64,000 nt of DNA from an uncultured Atopobium sp. (GCA_938028565.1 CALIZS010000024.1:9763-73762); one strand, 5' to 3'. Counted from the first letter of the stretch, positions 27,637 to 36,955 are shown. Notes: a model not told the origin generated them from the letters alone. Made by a program: numbers and translations.

Positions 27637-27950
27637 AAAAATGAAAAACCTGAAAAGCGCATCATGTCTGAGCAAAATTACTCAGACATGGCGAGAAAAA
27701 TCGGCAAATAGCTCAGATGCGACGCACTTTTCCGGCAAATTACTCAGACCTGTTGAGCAAATCAGGCTCCATGGAGTCGCCAACGTAGCAATGACGGATG
27801 TGCGTTGAAGCTCCTGAACAACGCGCCTGAAAAGTGCAAAGAATCTGTATTTGCGACACAGATTCTTTTGCAAAATCAGGCAAATCCACAGATTCTTTAA
27901 CGTTTTCAGGCAGAATTTACAGATTCTTTTAAGAAATCAGGCAGGACGGC
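27637..27950. repeat. Composite intergenic repeat, copy 2 (module 2 then module 1)
   Basis: Module 2 (about 27637-27775) holds GTCTGAGCAAAATTACTCAG, GGCGAGAAAA and CCGGCAAAT units. A linker of about 50 nt leads to module 1 (27827-27945) with its hairpin and two or three ACAGATTCTTT / ATCAGGCA units. It lies in the 880-bp gap before the PTS operon; nothing coding is seen there. Confidence 0.8.
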
Positions 27951-28160
27951 TTATCTCGCAATGAATAGCTTTTGTTTTTTGAACCCTTAATCTCTATCAA
28001 ATGAACATTATGAACGTTTAGGGCTACAAAAACATAAATAAATAGACACAAAATAAACACAAATGGATTACAATCAGACGAAATGCACTACGTTTAAGGC
28101 AACGCGCGCACCGTCGTTCCTACGCGCTTGCACACATGCGTTTTGTTGAAAGGGGTTTGT

Positions 28161-29630
28161 ATGCCTGTTGTTGAGTTTTTTGTAAACGTGTTATCAACAC
28201 CAGCCATCCTAGTTGGCCTTGTTGCCCTGCTAGGTTTGGCACTCCAAGGAAAGCCAGTTGAGGACCTCATTAAGGGTACCCTCAAGACCATCGTTGGCTT
28301 CCTTGTTCTTTCTGCAGGTGCAGGTTTCTTGCAGACCGGATCCCTCCTTGCCTTTGGCGAGATCTTCAACTTTGCCTTTGACATGCAGGGTGTCGTCCCA
28401 AACAACGAGGCTGTCGTCTCTCTGGCACTGGGCGAGTTTGGTCAGGCAACCGCAATTATCATGTGTATCGGCATGGTCCTGAACATTGTCCTCGCACGTT
28501 TTTCTCGTTTTAACTACATCTTCCTTACCGGCCACCACACCCTCTACATGGCAGCCATGCTCGCCATCATCCTGCACGTCGGCGGTCTTTCTGGTTGGAT
28601 GCTCTACATCTCCGGCGCATGTCTGCTTGCTCTGATTATGGTTCTGTCTCCTGCATACTGCCAGCCAACCATGCGTAAGGTTACCGGCAGCGATTCCGTT
28701 GCACTTGGCCACTTCGGCGGCGCTGGTTACTGGCTTGCTGGTATGGTCGGTAAGCTCTTTGCTTCCGATCGCGAGAATAGCACCGAGAATATCAAATTCT
28801 CCAAGCGCCTCATCTTCCTGCGCGACAACACTGTTTCCATTGGTCTGACCATGATCATCATGTTCATGGTTATTACTGGCGTTGCCGTCAGCCGTGGCCT
28901 TCTAACCCTGGTACCTGCAGGAACTACCGCTGCAGAGTTTGCCTCTAACCCACAGTATGCGGGCCTTCAGCACCTCGGCGACCTGCTGAACATTGGTACC
29001 GAGACCACCACTAACTGGATTGTCTGGGCATTTACCCGCGGCCTCTCCTTCGCTGGTGGTGTTTACATCATTTTGTCCGGTGTCCGTCTGATCATTGGCG
29101 AGATTGTTCCTGCATTCAAGGGTATCGCTCAGAAGCTTGTCCCTGGTGCAAAGCCTGCAATCGACTGCCCAATCGCATTCACCTATGCTCCAAACGCCGT
29201 TATCATCGGCTTCCTGAGCTCCTTTGTTGGCGGCATCCTGGGTCTGCTTATCCTGGGTGTCATTAACGCACAGGTCGCAGCTATTGCACTGATTCTCCCA
29301 GGCGTTGTTCCTCACTTCTTCTGCGGCGCAACCGCAGGCGTTTTTGGTAACGCAGAGGGTGGCATCAAGGGCTGCATCGCCGGTTCCTTTGTCCACGGCC
29401 TGCTCATTACCTTCCTGCCTGCACTGTGCATGCCAGTCTTTACCCTTATGGGCTTCACCTCCGCTACCTTCTCCGATGCTGACTTCTCCATCATGGCTCT
29501 GATCTTTGGTAACGTTGCTCTGAACGTCCAGGGTGCAATCCTTACCGGCATCTGCGTTGTTTGCTTCTGCCTGCCAATCCTCTTCAACCTTGTTGCTCCT
29601 AAGAAGGCAGAGGAGAAGAAGGCCGAGTAG
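28161..29630 (+). CDS. ulaA: PTS EIIC component, ascorbate (UlaA/SgaT) family
   Basis: 489-aa polytopic permease that takes up a sugar while the partner EIIB phosphorylates it. Family features include GFLVLSAGAGFLQTGSL near residue 55, ARFSRFNYIFLTGHHTLYMAAM near 113 and CPIAFTYAPNAVIIGFLSSF near 332, with about ten hydrophobic helices and a Lys/Glu tail. ATG at 28161 follows GAAAGGGGTTTGT. EIIB and split transketolase genes follow. The substrate may be ascorbate, but the transketolase neighbours suggest another pentose- or pentitol-like compound. A TACAAT at 28071 may be its -10. Confidence 0.85.
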   Translation: MPVVEFFVNVLSTPAILVGLVALLGLALQGKPVEDLIKGTLKTIVGFLVLSAGAGFLQTGSLLAFGEIFNFAFDMQGVVPNNEAVVSLALGEFGQATAIIMCIGMVLNIVLARFSRFNYIFLTGHHTLYMAAMLAIILHVGGLSGWMLYISGACLLALIMVLSPAYCQPTMRKVTGSDSVALGHFGGAGYWLAGMVGKLFASDRENSTENIKFSKRLIFLRDNTVSIGLTMIIMFMVITGVAVSRGLLTLVPAGTTAAEFASNPQYAGLQHLGDLLNIGTETTTNWIVWAFTRGLSFAGGVYIILSGVRLIIGEIVPAFKGIAQKLVPGAKPAIDCPIAFTYAPNAVIIGFLSSFVGGILGLLILGVINAQVAAIALILPGVVPHFFCGATAGVFGNAEGGIKGCIAGSFVHGLLITFLPALCMPVFTLMGFTSATFSDADFSIMALIFGNVALNVQGAILTGICVVCFCLPILFNLVAPKKAEEKKAE

Positions 29631-29801
29631 AAGAAGGCCGAGTAGAAAATCCGCTCACAGATTTGCAGCTAAACATCAAAGAAGCTGCAGAAATTGCGAG
29701 TAGAATTTAAGTATCTAGGTCGGGCTTTGTCCTTGGATGAGGTCCGACTTTTTAACCCACGTAAACCTCATATTGTGCGTGGTGAATTGAAAGGGGTTCT
29801 T

Positions 29802-30086
29802 ATGGCTATCCAGAAGATTCTTTGTTGTTGCGGAAGTGGACTTGGCTCCAGCCTTATGGTTGAGATGCAGATCCAGGACGTCCTGAACGAGCTGGGCGTA
29901 AGCGGCGTTGAGGTTGAGCATTCAACCGTTTCCGACGTTACTCCTGGCGCAGCTGACCTCTTTATTGTTGCTCGCGACCTCGAGGATTTTATCGCCGGCA
30001 TTCCAGAAGACGAGAAGATCGTTCTCTCCAACATCCTTGATAAGGATGAAATGAAGGAAAAGCTTACCGAGAAGTTCGGTCTGTAA
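29802..30086 (+). CDS. ulaB: PTS EIIB component, ascorbate/galactitol type
   Basis: 94-aa cytoplasmic phosphocarrier. The N-terminal loop ILCCCGSGLGSSLMVE holds the phosphorylatable Cys, followed by the alternating alpha/beta fold ending KLTEKFGL. ATG at 29802 follows GAAAGGGGTTCTT, nearly the same ribosome site as the EIIC gene. No EIIA is encoded in the window, so a distant or promiscuous EIIA must serve it. Confidence 0.87.
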   Translation: MAIQKILCCCGSGLGSSLMVEMQIQDVLNELGVSGVEVEHSTVSDVTPGAADLFIVARDLEDFIAGIPEDEKIVLSNILDKDEMKEKLTEKFGL

Positions 30087-30186
30087 GCGCAGTTTTCGCA
30101 CGCAGCTCCGGCTTGCACGCAGCTCCGGCTTGCGCGTGGTGTCGACCTACTGCGTTTCTCGCACGCAATACGTGAAAGGAAATTAC

Positions 30187-31008
30187 ATGGACGTCGACCT
30201 TAAACAGGTTGCTCGTGAGGTGCGCAAAAGCATCCTCACGCAGGTCTTTACGGCCAAATCCGGCCATCCCGGTGGCTCGCTTTCTGCAACAGAAATCCTG
30301 ACCTATCTCTACTTCAAGGAGATGCACGTAGACCCCACCAAGCCAAACTGCCCCTGCAGGAATCGCTTTGTGCTTTCAAAGGGTCACGTTACCCCTGCGC
30401 TTTACGGCGTTTTGACTGAGCGCGGTTTCTTCCCCAAGGAGGAGCTCAAGACCTTCCGCGCGCTCAACTCGCGCCTTCAGGGTCACCCAAACATGAACGA
30501 TACCCCTGGCGTTGACATGAGCACCGGTTCCCTGGGCCAGGGCGTTTCCACCGCTGTTGGTATGGCGCTGGCCGGCAAGAAGTTCAACAAGGACTACCGC
30601 GTCTACGCACTCCTGGGTGACGGCGAGATTGAAGAGGGCCAGGTCTGGGAGGCTGCCATGTTTGCGGGTAACCACCAGCTTGATAACCTCACGCTTATTG
30701 TTGACAACAATAACCTACAGCTTGACGGTTCGCTTGATCAGATCAACACACCAAAACCAATTGACGAGAAGTTCAAGGCGTTCAAATTCCACGTCATTGA
30801 TGTGGCAGATGGACACGACTTTGAACAGCTTGCTGCTGCATTTGCTGAGGCTCGGACTGTTACGAGTCAACCAACCGTTATCATTGCCCACACCGTAAAG
30901 GGCAAGGGCGTCTCCTTCATGGAGAATCAAGTAGGCTGGCACGGCAAGGCTCCTAATCAAGAGCAATACGAGCAGGCACTTAAAGAGCTTGAGGGAGAGG
31001 TGGCATAA
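30187..31008 (+). CDS. Transketolase, N-terminal subunit
   Basis: 273-aa thiamine-diphosphate-binding half of a split transketolase. It shows TAKSGHPGGSLSATEILTYL near residue 21, FVLSKGHVTPALYGVL near 62, and the ThDP motif GDGEIEEGQVWEAAMFAG ending near VDNNNLQLDG about 145-180. Transfers two-carbon ketol units between pentose and other sugar phosphates. ATG at 30187 follows GAAAGGAAATTAC. The C-terminal subunit starts 2 bp after its stop. Confidence 0.92.
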   Translation: MDVDLKQVAREVRKSILTQVFTAKSGHPGGSLSATEILTYLYFKEMHVDPTKPNCPCRNRFVLSKGHVTPALYGVLTERGFFPKEELKTFRALNSRLQGHPNMNDTPGVDMSTGSLGQGVSTAVGMALAGKKFNKDYRVYALLGDGEIEEGQVWEAAMFAGNHQLDNLTLIVDNNNLQLDGSLDQINTPKPIDEKFKAFKFHVIDVADGHDFEQLAAAFAEARTVTSQPTVIIAHTVKGKGVSFMENQVGWHGKAPNQEQYEQALKELEGEVA

Positions 31009-31009
31009 C

Positions 31010-31951
31010 ATGGCAGACGTACAGAAAATTGCCACCAGAGAGGCATACGGAAAAGCCCTGGTAGAGCTTGGTAAAGAGCACGACGACCTCCTGGTCTTTG
31101 ATGCTGACTTGGCAGAGGCTACTCGCTCCGGTAAGTATGGCGAGGAGTATCCTGATCGCTTTGTGGACTGCGGTATCGCTGAGGCCAACATGATTGGCAT
31201 GGCAGCTGGCGTTGCAGCTACTGGTCACAAGGTCTTTGCAACCTCGTTTGCTATGTTCACGTCTGGTCGTGCGTTTGAGCAGATCAGAAACTCGGTGGGT
31301 TATCCTCACCTAAACGTTAAGATTGGCGCTACGCACGGAGGCCTCTCGGTAGGAGAGGACGGCGCTACTCATCAGTGCAATGAGGATATTGCTGTTATGC
31401 GTACCATTCCTGGTATGACGGTCATTATTCCATCTGACGCTGTTGAGGCTGAGGCAGCCGTCAAGGCCGCTTACGACCATGACGGTCCTGTCTACATGCG
31501 CTTTGGCCGCCTCCCTGTTCCTGTGTTCAACACCAACCCTGATTACCACTTTGAGCTGGGCAAAGGCATTGTCCTTAAGGAAGGTACTGACGTTACGCTG
31601 GTAGCTTGTGGCCTTATGGTTCCTGTGGCTCTAGAGGTTGCTGAGCAGCTGGCAGCTGAGGGTGTCAACGCCGAGGTTATCAATATTCACACCATCAAGC
31701 CTCTGGATACTGAGCTGATTACCACTTCTGCAGCAAAGACTGGCAAGGTTGTGACCATTGAGGAGCACTCCGTTATCGGTGGTCTGGGCAGCGCCGTCTG
31801 CCAGGCTCTTGCAGAGAACGCCCCTGTTCCTGTTAAGGTTATCGGTGTTCAGGACACCTATGGCGAGTCCGGACCTGCTCTTCAGGTTCTTGCTAAGTAT
31901 GGACTGGATACTCCAAGCGTCCTTGCATCCGTCAAGGATTTCTTGAAGTAA
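31010..31951 (+). CDS. Transketolase, C-terminal subunit
   Basis: 313-aa pyrimidine-binding half and C-terminal domain of the split enzyme. It has LLVFDADLAEATRSGKY near residue 27, DCGIAEANMIGMAAGVAATG near 52, THGGLSVGEDGATHQCNEDIAVMRTIP near 112 and GGLGSAVCQALAENAPV near 257. It forms the active site with the N-terminal subunit. The gene pair sits behind the PTS, so products of the imported sugar probably enter the pentose phosphate pool here. Confidence 0.92.
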   Translation: MADVQKIATREAYGKALVELGKEHDDLLVFDADLAEATRSGKYGEEYPDRFVDCGIAEANMIGMAAGVAATGHKVFATSFAMFTSGRAFEQIRNSVGYPHLNVKIGATHGGLSVGEDGATHQCNEDIAVMRTIPGMTVIIPSDAVEAEAAVKAAYDHDGPVYMRFGRLPVPVFNTNPDYHFELGKGIVLKEGTDVTLVACGLMVPVALEVAEQLAAEGVNAEVINIHTIKPLDTELITTSAAKTGKVVTIEEHSVIGGLGSAVCQALAENAPVPVKVIGVQDTYGESGPALQVLAKYGLDTPSVLASVKDFLK

Positions 31952-32030
31952 GTTCTTCGAGCTCCAGCGGATTTCCGTGTTTCGGAGCACGGCAGCGCGT
32001 CTCAACAGCGCATGTTACCGTCGCACAAAC

Positions 32031-32066
32031 AAAGCCCTTCTCGTCATCTGGCGAGAAGGGCTTTTT
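32031..32066 (+). terminator. Terminator of the PTS-transketolase operon
   Basis: AAAGCCCTTCTCG pairs with CGAGAAGGGCTTT around TCATCTGG, then T. The right arm contains a GGCGAGAA octamer (32050). Confidence 0.9.
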
Positions 32067-32112
32067 GCATGCAGAGAATTTGTCGAGTCACCAGATCGCT
32101 TACTTTCACCCC

Positions 32113-32400
32113 GCCTGAAAAGTGCATCATGTCTGAGTAAATTTACTCAGACATGGCGAGAAAAACCGGCAAATAGCTCAGACTTGGTGTACTTTTCCGG
32201 CAAAACGTTCAGACATGGCGAGAAAATCAGGCTCCACGAAGAGCGCCCATGAAAAGCAACCTTGAGTTCAAAAAGTCCGCCTGAAATGTGCAAAGAATCT
32301 GTATTTGAGCCACCGATTCTTTTGCAAAATCAGGCAAATCCACAGATTCTTTTGCATTTTCAGGCAAATTTTACAGATTCTTTGCAGAAATCAGGCGCGC
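32113..32400. repeat. Composite intergenic repeat, copy 3 (module 2 then module 1)
   Basis: Module 2 (32113-32240) has two GGCGAGAA octamers and CCGGCAAAT units. A linker of about 40 nt leads to module 1 (32279-32400). It occupies the gap between the PTS-transketolase operon and phosphoketolase; no gene is seen in the rest of that 630-bp gap. Confidence 0.82.
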
Positions 32401-32484
32401 GCCTGAGCGCGTCCGGGCACGCGCCGAACACACCGCCCGTCTGGCGAGAAAACCCGTCCACTAGCAGCGGTTACGCACAAGAAA

Positions 32485-32515
32485 GCCCGGTACCCACATG
32501 AAGTGGATACCGGGC
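32485..32515 (-). terminator. Terminator of phosphoketolase gene
   Basis: GCCCGGTATCCAC pairs with GTGGGTACCGGGC on the - strand, followed by TTTCTTG. It lies 65 bp past the stop. Confidence 0.75.
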
Positions 32516-32580
32516 GGAAAGCACGTTTGTGCAGCTAGCGCGGTCGCGACGTGCGGGCGGCGCTCGCGGCTCGCGACGTG

Positions 32581-35052
32581 TTACTCGTTGTCGCCAGCGG
32601 TTGCCTGAGTTGCGGAGATAGCCTGATCGGCATCGGAAGCGTCTGGCCAAGACCAGTCGGTGAATGCTGGGTGATCATAGCCCTTCTCGACAGCAAACTC
32701 GAAGGCCTCGGTGCGGAAGTTCTCCCACTCATCAATCTGATCTGCCCACTTCTGAGCGTCAATCATGCGAAGAGCGTCAGCAGCAAGTGCCCAACGGTCC
32801 ATGTTGTTCAGGCGCAGCATGTCGTAAGGAGTTGTGGTGGAACCCTGCTCCTCGTAGCCGTGAACGTTGAAGTTGTCGTGGTTTGGACGGTTCCAAATCA
32901 GGCGGCGGACGGAACCAGCGTAAGCGTGGAACGCAAAGAGAACTGGCTTGTCTGCCGAGAAGAGCTTGGTGAACTCCTCATCGGAGAGAGCCTCGTTGTT
33001 CTCGGAAGCATTCTGGATCTTGAGCAGGTCAACAACGTTGACGAAGCGAGCCTTGATGCCCAGCTTGCCAAGCATGTCAAGAGCTGCCAGGAGCTCCTGA
33101 GTTGGGACGTCGCCGCAGGATGCAAGGACAATGTCCTCCTCGCTAGCCTCAGCGTTGGAAGCCCACTTCCACTCCTTAGCACCAGCTGCAAGCTCCTCAC
33201 GAGCCTCGTCGAGAGTTACCCACGTTGGAGCAGGCTGCTTACCAGCGAAGATTGCGTTGATGCAGTTTGTGGAGGTGTAGCACTTCTCGCCAACTGCAAG
33301 CAGAAGGTTAGCATCTGCTGGGAAGTAGATATTGGTGATGTGATCGTTGTTGAAGCTCTTGTTGAGCATGATGTCAACAAAACCAGGATCCTGGTGAGAG
33401 AATCCGTTGTGGTCCTGGCGCCAAACGTGGCTAGAGAGGACCAGGTTGAGAGCGGAGATAGGCTTGCGCCATGGAATGTGGCGGACGGTAGCCTCGAGCC
33501 ACTTAGCGTGCTGGTTGATCATGGAGTCAACGATGTGAACGAATGACTCGTAGCTGGACCAGATACCGTGGCGGCCGGTCAGGGTATAGCCCTCAAGCAG
33601 GCCCTCGCACTGGTGCTCGGAAAGCAGCTCGATAACGTTACCAACTGGGGAGATGTGCTCGTCGTTCTCAAAGTCGTCGTTGAAGCCGCCAAACCACTGC
33701 TTGTCGGTTACCTGGAAGGATGGCTGCAGACGGTTGGAAGCGGTCTCGTCAGGTCCGAAGATACGGAACTCGGAGCGGTTGCTGTTGATGAGCTCAGCGG
33801 TGTACTCGCCAAGGACGCGCGTTGCCTCAGTAGCACCAAAGCCGTGGCCCTTCTCGGCAACTGGGATCTCGTACTTCTTTGCGTCAGGAAGGACGAGGTT
33901 GCGGCGGATTGCGCCACCGTTTGCGTTAGGGTTAGCGCCGAGGCGGAGGTCACCCTTAGGCATGAAAGCGGTAACCTCTGGACGGATTGCGCCCTTCTCG
34001 GTGAAGAGGGTCTCTGGCTTGTAGGAGCTCATCCAGTCGCGAAGGACCTGGAAGTGAGCCTCGGTGTCGCGAGCGGATGCCAGTGGAACCTGGTGTGCAC
34101 GCCAAGAGCCCTCGGTCTTCTTGCCGTCGATGTAAGGAGGGCAAGTCCAACCCTTAGGGGTGCGGAAGATGATCATTGGGTAGTAAGGACGAGATGCGTC
34201 ACCTGCAGCAACGCGAGTCTTGATTGCGCAGATCTCGTTGAAGACAGCCTCGAGCAGAGCTGCAAAACGACGGTGGATAGATGCGTGATCCTCGTCGTCG
34301 AAGCCAGCAACAAAGTTGTATGGGTGGTAGCCCATGCCGCGGAAGAACTCGTCGCGCTCACCGTCGGAAATACGAGCAAGGATAGTTGGGTTAGCAATCT
34401 TGTAGCCGTTGAGGTGCAGGATTGGGAGAACGATACCATCAGTCAGTGGGTCCATGAACTTGTTGGTCTGCCAAGAAGTTGCAAGTGGGCCAGTCTCTGC
34501 CTCGCCGTCGCCGACAACAGCGACTGCTAGCAGGGATGGATTATCCAGGACTGCGCCGTATGCGTGGGACAGGGTGTAGCCCAGCTCGCCGCCCTCGTGG
34601 ATGGAGCCTGGAGTCTCAGGTGCGTAGTGGGAAGGAATTCCGCCAGGATAAGAGAAGCGACGGAAGAACTTCTGGAGGCCCTCTTCATCGTCGGTGATGA
34701 ATGGGTAGGTCTCGCGATAGGTGCCGTCGAGCAGGGACTGTGCGGTACCTGCAGGTCCACCGTGACCAGGGCCCATGAGGAAGATGGTATTCTGGTTATG
34801 GTCGCGAATGAAGCGGTTGACGTGGCCGAACAGGAAGTTCAGACCTGGGGTGGTTCCCCAGTGACCAACCAGGCGATGCTTAACGTCCTCGCGAGAGAAA
34901 CCGTCCTTCATAAGAGGGTTGCTGCGAAGATAAATCTGACCAACAGACAGGTAGTTAGCTGCGCGCCAATACCTATCGACGCCGGCAAGAGCCTCCTCAG
35001 ATACAGGCTGATTCAGGGTCTGCCAAGGTGTGCCGTACACGGGCTGAGCCAT
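32581..35052 (-). CDS. xfp: Xylulose-5-phosphate / fructose-6-phosphate phosphoketolase
   Basis: 823-aa thiamine-diphosphate enzyme that cleaves xylulose-5-phosphate (and perhaps fructose-6-phosphate) with phosphate to acetyl phosphate plus a triose or tetrose phosphate. Motifs include YLSVGQIYLRSNPLM near residue 35, HWGTTPGLNFLFGHVNR near 70, FLMGPGHGGPAGTAQSLLDG near 90, GELGYTLSHAYGA near 152, and the ThDP motif VVGDGEAETGPLATSWQTNKF near 172. Ribosome site AAAAGGAGGAGCAC precedes the ATG. A promoter and a LacI-type palindrome lie upstream. It is likely the main fate of pentose phosphates made by the salvage and transketolase genes. Confidence 0.96.
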   Translation of the reverse strand: MAQPVYGTPWQTLNQPVSEEALAGVDRYWRAANYLSVGQIYLRSNPLMKDGFSREDVKHRLVGHWGTTPGLNFLFGHVNRFIRDHNQNTIFLMGPGHGGPAGTAQSLLDGTYRETYPFITDDEEGLQKFFRRFSYPGGIPSHYAPETPGSIHEGGELGYTLSHAYGAVLDNPSLLAVAVVGDGEAETGPLATSWQTNKFMDPLTDGIVLPILHLNGYKIANPTILARISDGERDEFFRGMGYHPYNFVAGFDDEDHASIHRRFAALLEAVFNEICAIKTRVAAGDASRPYYPMIIFRTPKGWTCPPYIDGKKTEGSWRAHQVPLASARDTEAHFQVLRDWMSSYKPETLFTEKGAIRPEVTAFMPKGDLRLGANPNANGGAIRRNLVLPDAKKYEIPVAEKGHGFGATEATRVLGEYTAELINSNRSEFRIFGPDETASNRLQPSFQVTDKQWFGGFNDDFENDEHISPVGNVIELLSEHQCEGLLEGYTLTGRHGIWSSYESFVHIVDSMINQHAKWLEATVRHIPWRKPISALNLVLSSHVWRQDHNGFSHQDPGFVDIMLNKSFNNDHITNIYFPADANLLLAVGEKCYTSTNCINAIFAGKQPAPTWVTLDEAREELAAGAKEWKWASNAEASEEDIVLASCGDVPTQELLAALDMLGKLGIKARFVNVVDLLKIQNASENNEALSDEEFTKLFSADKPVLFAFHAYAGSVRRLIWNRPNHDNFNVHGYEEQGSTTTPYDMLRLNNMDRWALAADALRMIDAQKWADQIDEWENFRTEAFEFAVEKGYDHPAFTDWSWPDASDADQAISATQATAGDNE

Positions 35053-35177
35053 GTGCTCCTCCTTTTCTTGGGCTGCTGCCTGTGCGTTTACGCAGGTTAG
35101 GCAACCTCGTTGCTTCCATCACCTGAGCGAGTGTTTGTTCGCACTCAACTGGGCGCGCATAAAACATCACATACATA

Positions 35178-35205
35178 ACAGTATGATGCTTCGGCTATGT
35201 CTCAA
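35178..35205 (-). promoter_or_regulatory. Candidate xfp promoter
   Basis: On the - strand TTGAGA (35200-35205) and TACTGT (35178-35183) are separated by 16 nt, about 125 bp before the xfp start. The match to consensus is moderate. The 22-bp palindrome begins 12 nt upstream of the -35. Confidence 0.4.
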
Positions 35206-35216
35206 GTACTACTCTA

Positions 35217-35238
35217 AGTGATAAAACGTTTTATCACT
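35217..35238. promoter_or_regulatory. Perfect 22-bp palindrome, candidate LacI-family operator
   Basis: Half-site AGTGATAAAAC is followed by its exact complement GTTTTATCACT, with a central CG as in LacI/PurR/CcpA-type operators. It lies between a LacI-family gene and xfp, just upstream of the candidate xfp promoter. The position upstream of -35 could fit activation as well as repression. Confidence 0.7.
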
Positions 35239-35372
35239 GTGAGATTTCTGGAATTTTCTTTCCTGAGAGACGCTTAAGGTGTCTTTTAAACAGCAAAATG
35301 ATCCCCCAACAGTACCCACAATGCCAAAATGCAACCAAAATGGTGCCAAGTAGAGTGCATACACACCAAAGT

Positions 35373-35520
35373 GGTAAAAAAGCCGTTTAGTTGGAGATTT
35401 CATTTTTCTGCATACAACGTTTACCCAGATAAAAGTTTTTGAGGCGGTAAAAAATCGTCTTAGTTGGGGATGAATCGGCCAATTTAGAGTTTTCATCCCC
35501 AACTAAACGGGTTTTTTACC
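35373..35520. repeat. MITE-like element B3
   Basis: 148 bp bounded by GGTAAAAAAGCCGTTTAGTT(GG) and CCAACTAAACGGGTTTTTTA(CC). An extra internal left-end copy (35446-35467) suggests a nested or rearranged element. It lies between the lacI-like gene and xfp; no coding sequence is supported in this 548-bp gap. Confidence 0.72.
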
Positions 35521-35600
35521 TTTTTCGGCACATAATTTTGAGCTTAAAAATTATGTATTCATGGAAATGTATTTTATTGCACATATATGCAGAAATCTGA

Positions 35601-36767
35601 TTAGCAACCAAAAAGACGCACGCTATTCTTCTCAATCATGCGCGGCTCAAGGATTATCTGGATTGACACGCTGTCATCCTGCGCTTCGATGCCGTTATTT
35701 TTGCCTGTCGCAGCTGCTTCCGTCGCGGCTGCTTGCGTCGCGGCTTCTTCCGTCGCAGCTTCTTGCGTCGCAGCTGATTGCGTCGTAGCTGCTTCCGCCG
35801 CAGCTCTCTGCACAACATCCGCTCCATGCTCACCCAGACGACGAAACATAATCGAAAGCGCGGCATCCGAGAGCTCATCAACGTTTTGCTCAATCGAGGT
35901 CAGTGCTGGTTCAAACAGCGCATCTGAAATGCTGTTATCATATCCGACAACAGAATAGTCGCGTGGAACATGCAGGCCGCGCTCATACAGGTAGCGCAGC
36001 AAGCCCAACGCAATATTGTCGGACGTCGCAACAACCGCGGTAGCGTTCACACGAATCAGCTGTTGAGCTGCAAGATACGCATCAGGAATGTAATAATCGC
36101 TGGTCAGCACAAGCGACTGATCCAGCTCCAGGCCCTTCTCGCCAAGTGCGCGAACGTAGCCGTTGAGGCGTGCGCAGCCGGTGTTGGAGGCGGTGTTGAC
36201 CATGCACGCAATCCGGCGATGACCGTGATCTAACAGGTATTTTGTGGCCAGATAGCCGCCAAGCTCATTGTTGAACGTGACTTTGTCGCAGTCGAGCGCG
36301 TCGATGGTTCTGTCCACCATGACGTACGGCACGGGCAGCTGCTCCAGGTCGGCGATGAGCTGCTTTGAGGCTTCTACCTCGTCGGACGTGATGATAAAGA
36401 TGCCGTCGGCGCCGCGATTGACCAGCAGTCGCACAAGGTCCGCATCGTTTGACGTGCTGTTATCCGAGTTGGTGATGAACAGCGCGTACCCGCGGCGGCG
36501 GCACTTCATCTCCAGCATCTTTGCAAACGACGAGAAAAACCGGCTCTCGATATTCGGCACAATCAGCCCCAGCGTCTGCGTATGCTGTGTGACCAGGCTT
36601 CTTGCAATCTGGTTGGGAATGTAGTGCTCGCGACGGGCAACGTCGAGGATGCGGCGGCGGTTCTCGTCGCTCACGCGCACCGGCCGGCCGTTCAGCACCA
36701 GCGAAACCGTGGCGGGCGACAGCCCCACCTCGCGCGCAATCGTTTTTAGGGTGACTTTTTCCGCCAC
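35601..36767 (-). CDS. LacI-family transcriptional regulator with Ala/Glu/Thr repeat insertion
   Basis: 388-aa repressor-type protein. The HTH at the N-terminus reads VTLKTIAREVGLSPATVSLVLNGRPVRVS, then the hinge RRILDVARREHYIPNQIARSL. The periplasmic-binding-protein-like sensor domain follows (LGLIVPNIESRFFSSF near 62, LLDHGHRRIACM, SVVGYDNSISDALFEPALTSI). Near the C-terminus an insertion of about 35 residues of EAAT/QAAT repeats splits the domain before SIQIILEPRMIEKNSVR. GTG start at 36767 follows GCGAGGTAAC; the longer upstream frame lacks a site. It probably binds the palindrome upstream of xfp and responds to a sugar or sugar phosphate. Confidence 0.87.
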   Translation of the reverse strand: MAEKVTLKTIAREVGLSPATVSLVLNGRPVRVSDENRRRILDVARREHYIPNQIARSLVTQHTQTLGLIVPNIESRFFSSFAKMLEMKCRRRGYALFITNSDNSTSNDADLVRLLVNRGADGIFIITSDEVEASKQLIADLEQLPVPYVMVDRTIDALDCDKVTFNNELGGYLATKYLLDHGHRRIACMVNTASNTGCARLNGYVRALGEKGLELDQSLVLTSDYYIPDAYLAAQQLIRVNATAVVATSDNIALGLLRYLYERGLHVPRDYSVVGYDNSISDALFEPALTSIEQNVDELSDAALSIMFRRLGEHGADVVQRAAAEAATTQSAATQEAATEEAATQAAATEAAATGKNNGIEAQDDSVSIQIILEPRMIEKNSVRLFGC

Positions 36768-36807
36768 GTTACCTCGCAACTTGCCCCGTTTATTGTTGTT
36801 GCTTAAG

Positions 36808-36813
36808 TATAAT
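36808..36813 (+). promoter_or_regulatory. -10 element for the UPF0210 gene
   Basis: TATAAT on the + strand, with TTGTTG about 12-18 nt upstream as a weak -35, about 140 bp before the gene. The lacI-like gene reads the other way from here, so this is a divergent promoter region. Confidence 0.4.
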
Positions 36814-36955
36814 AGTCGAGAAACCCCTGCGGCTGGTCGTCCGCCAAAAGCCAGACGTTGTCTCCACACGACAACCGCACCTGGACTCCGAACCGCACGC
36901 AAGCTGCACCTACGCCCCGGCGCTCGCACGACAACCGCATTCCGAGAGGACGCGC

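Noticed and set aside
35209..35502. 97-aa frame on the - strand upstream of xfp
   Set aside because: It crosses the MITE-like element and the palindrome and resembles no protein.
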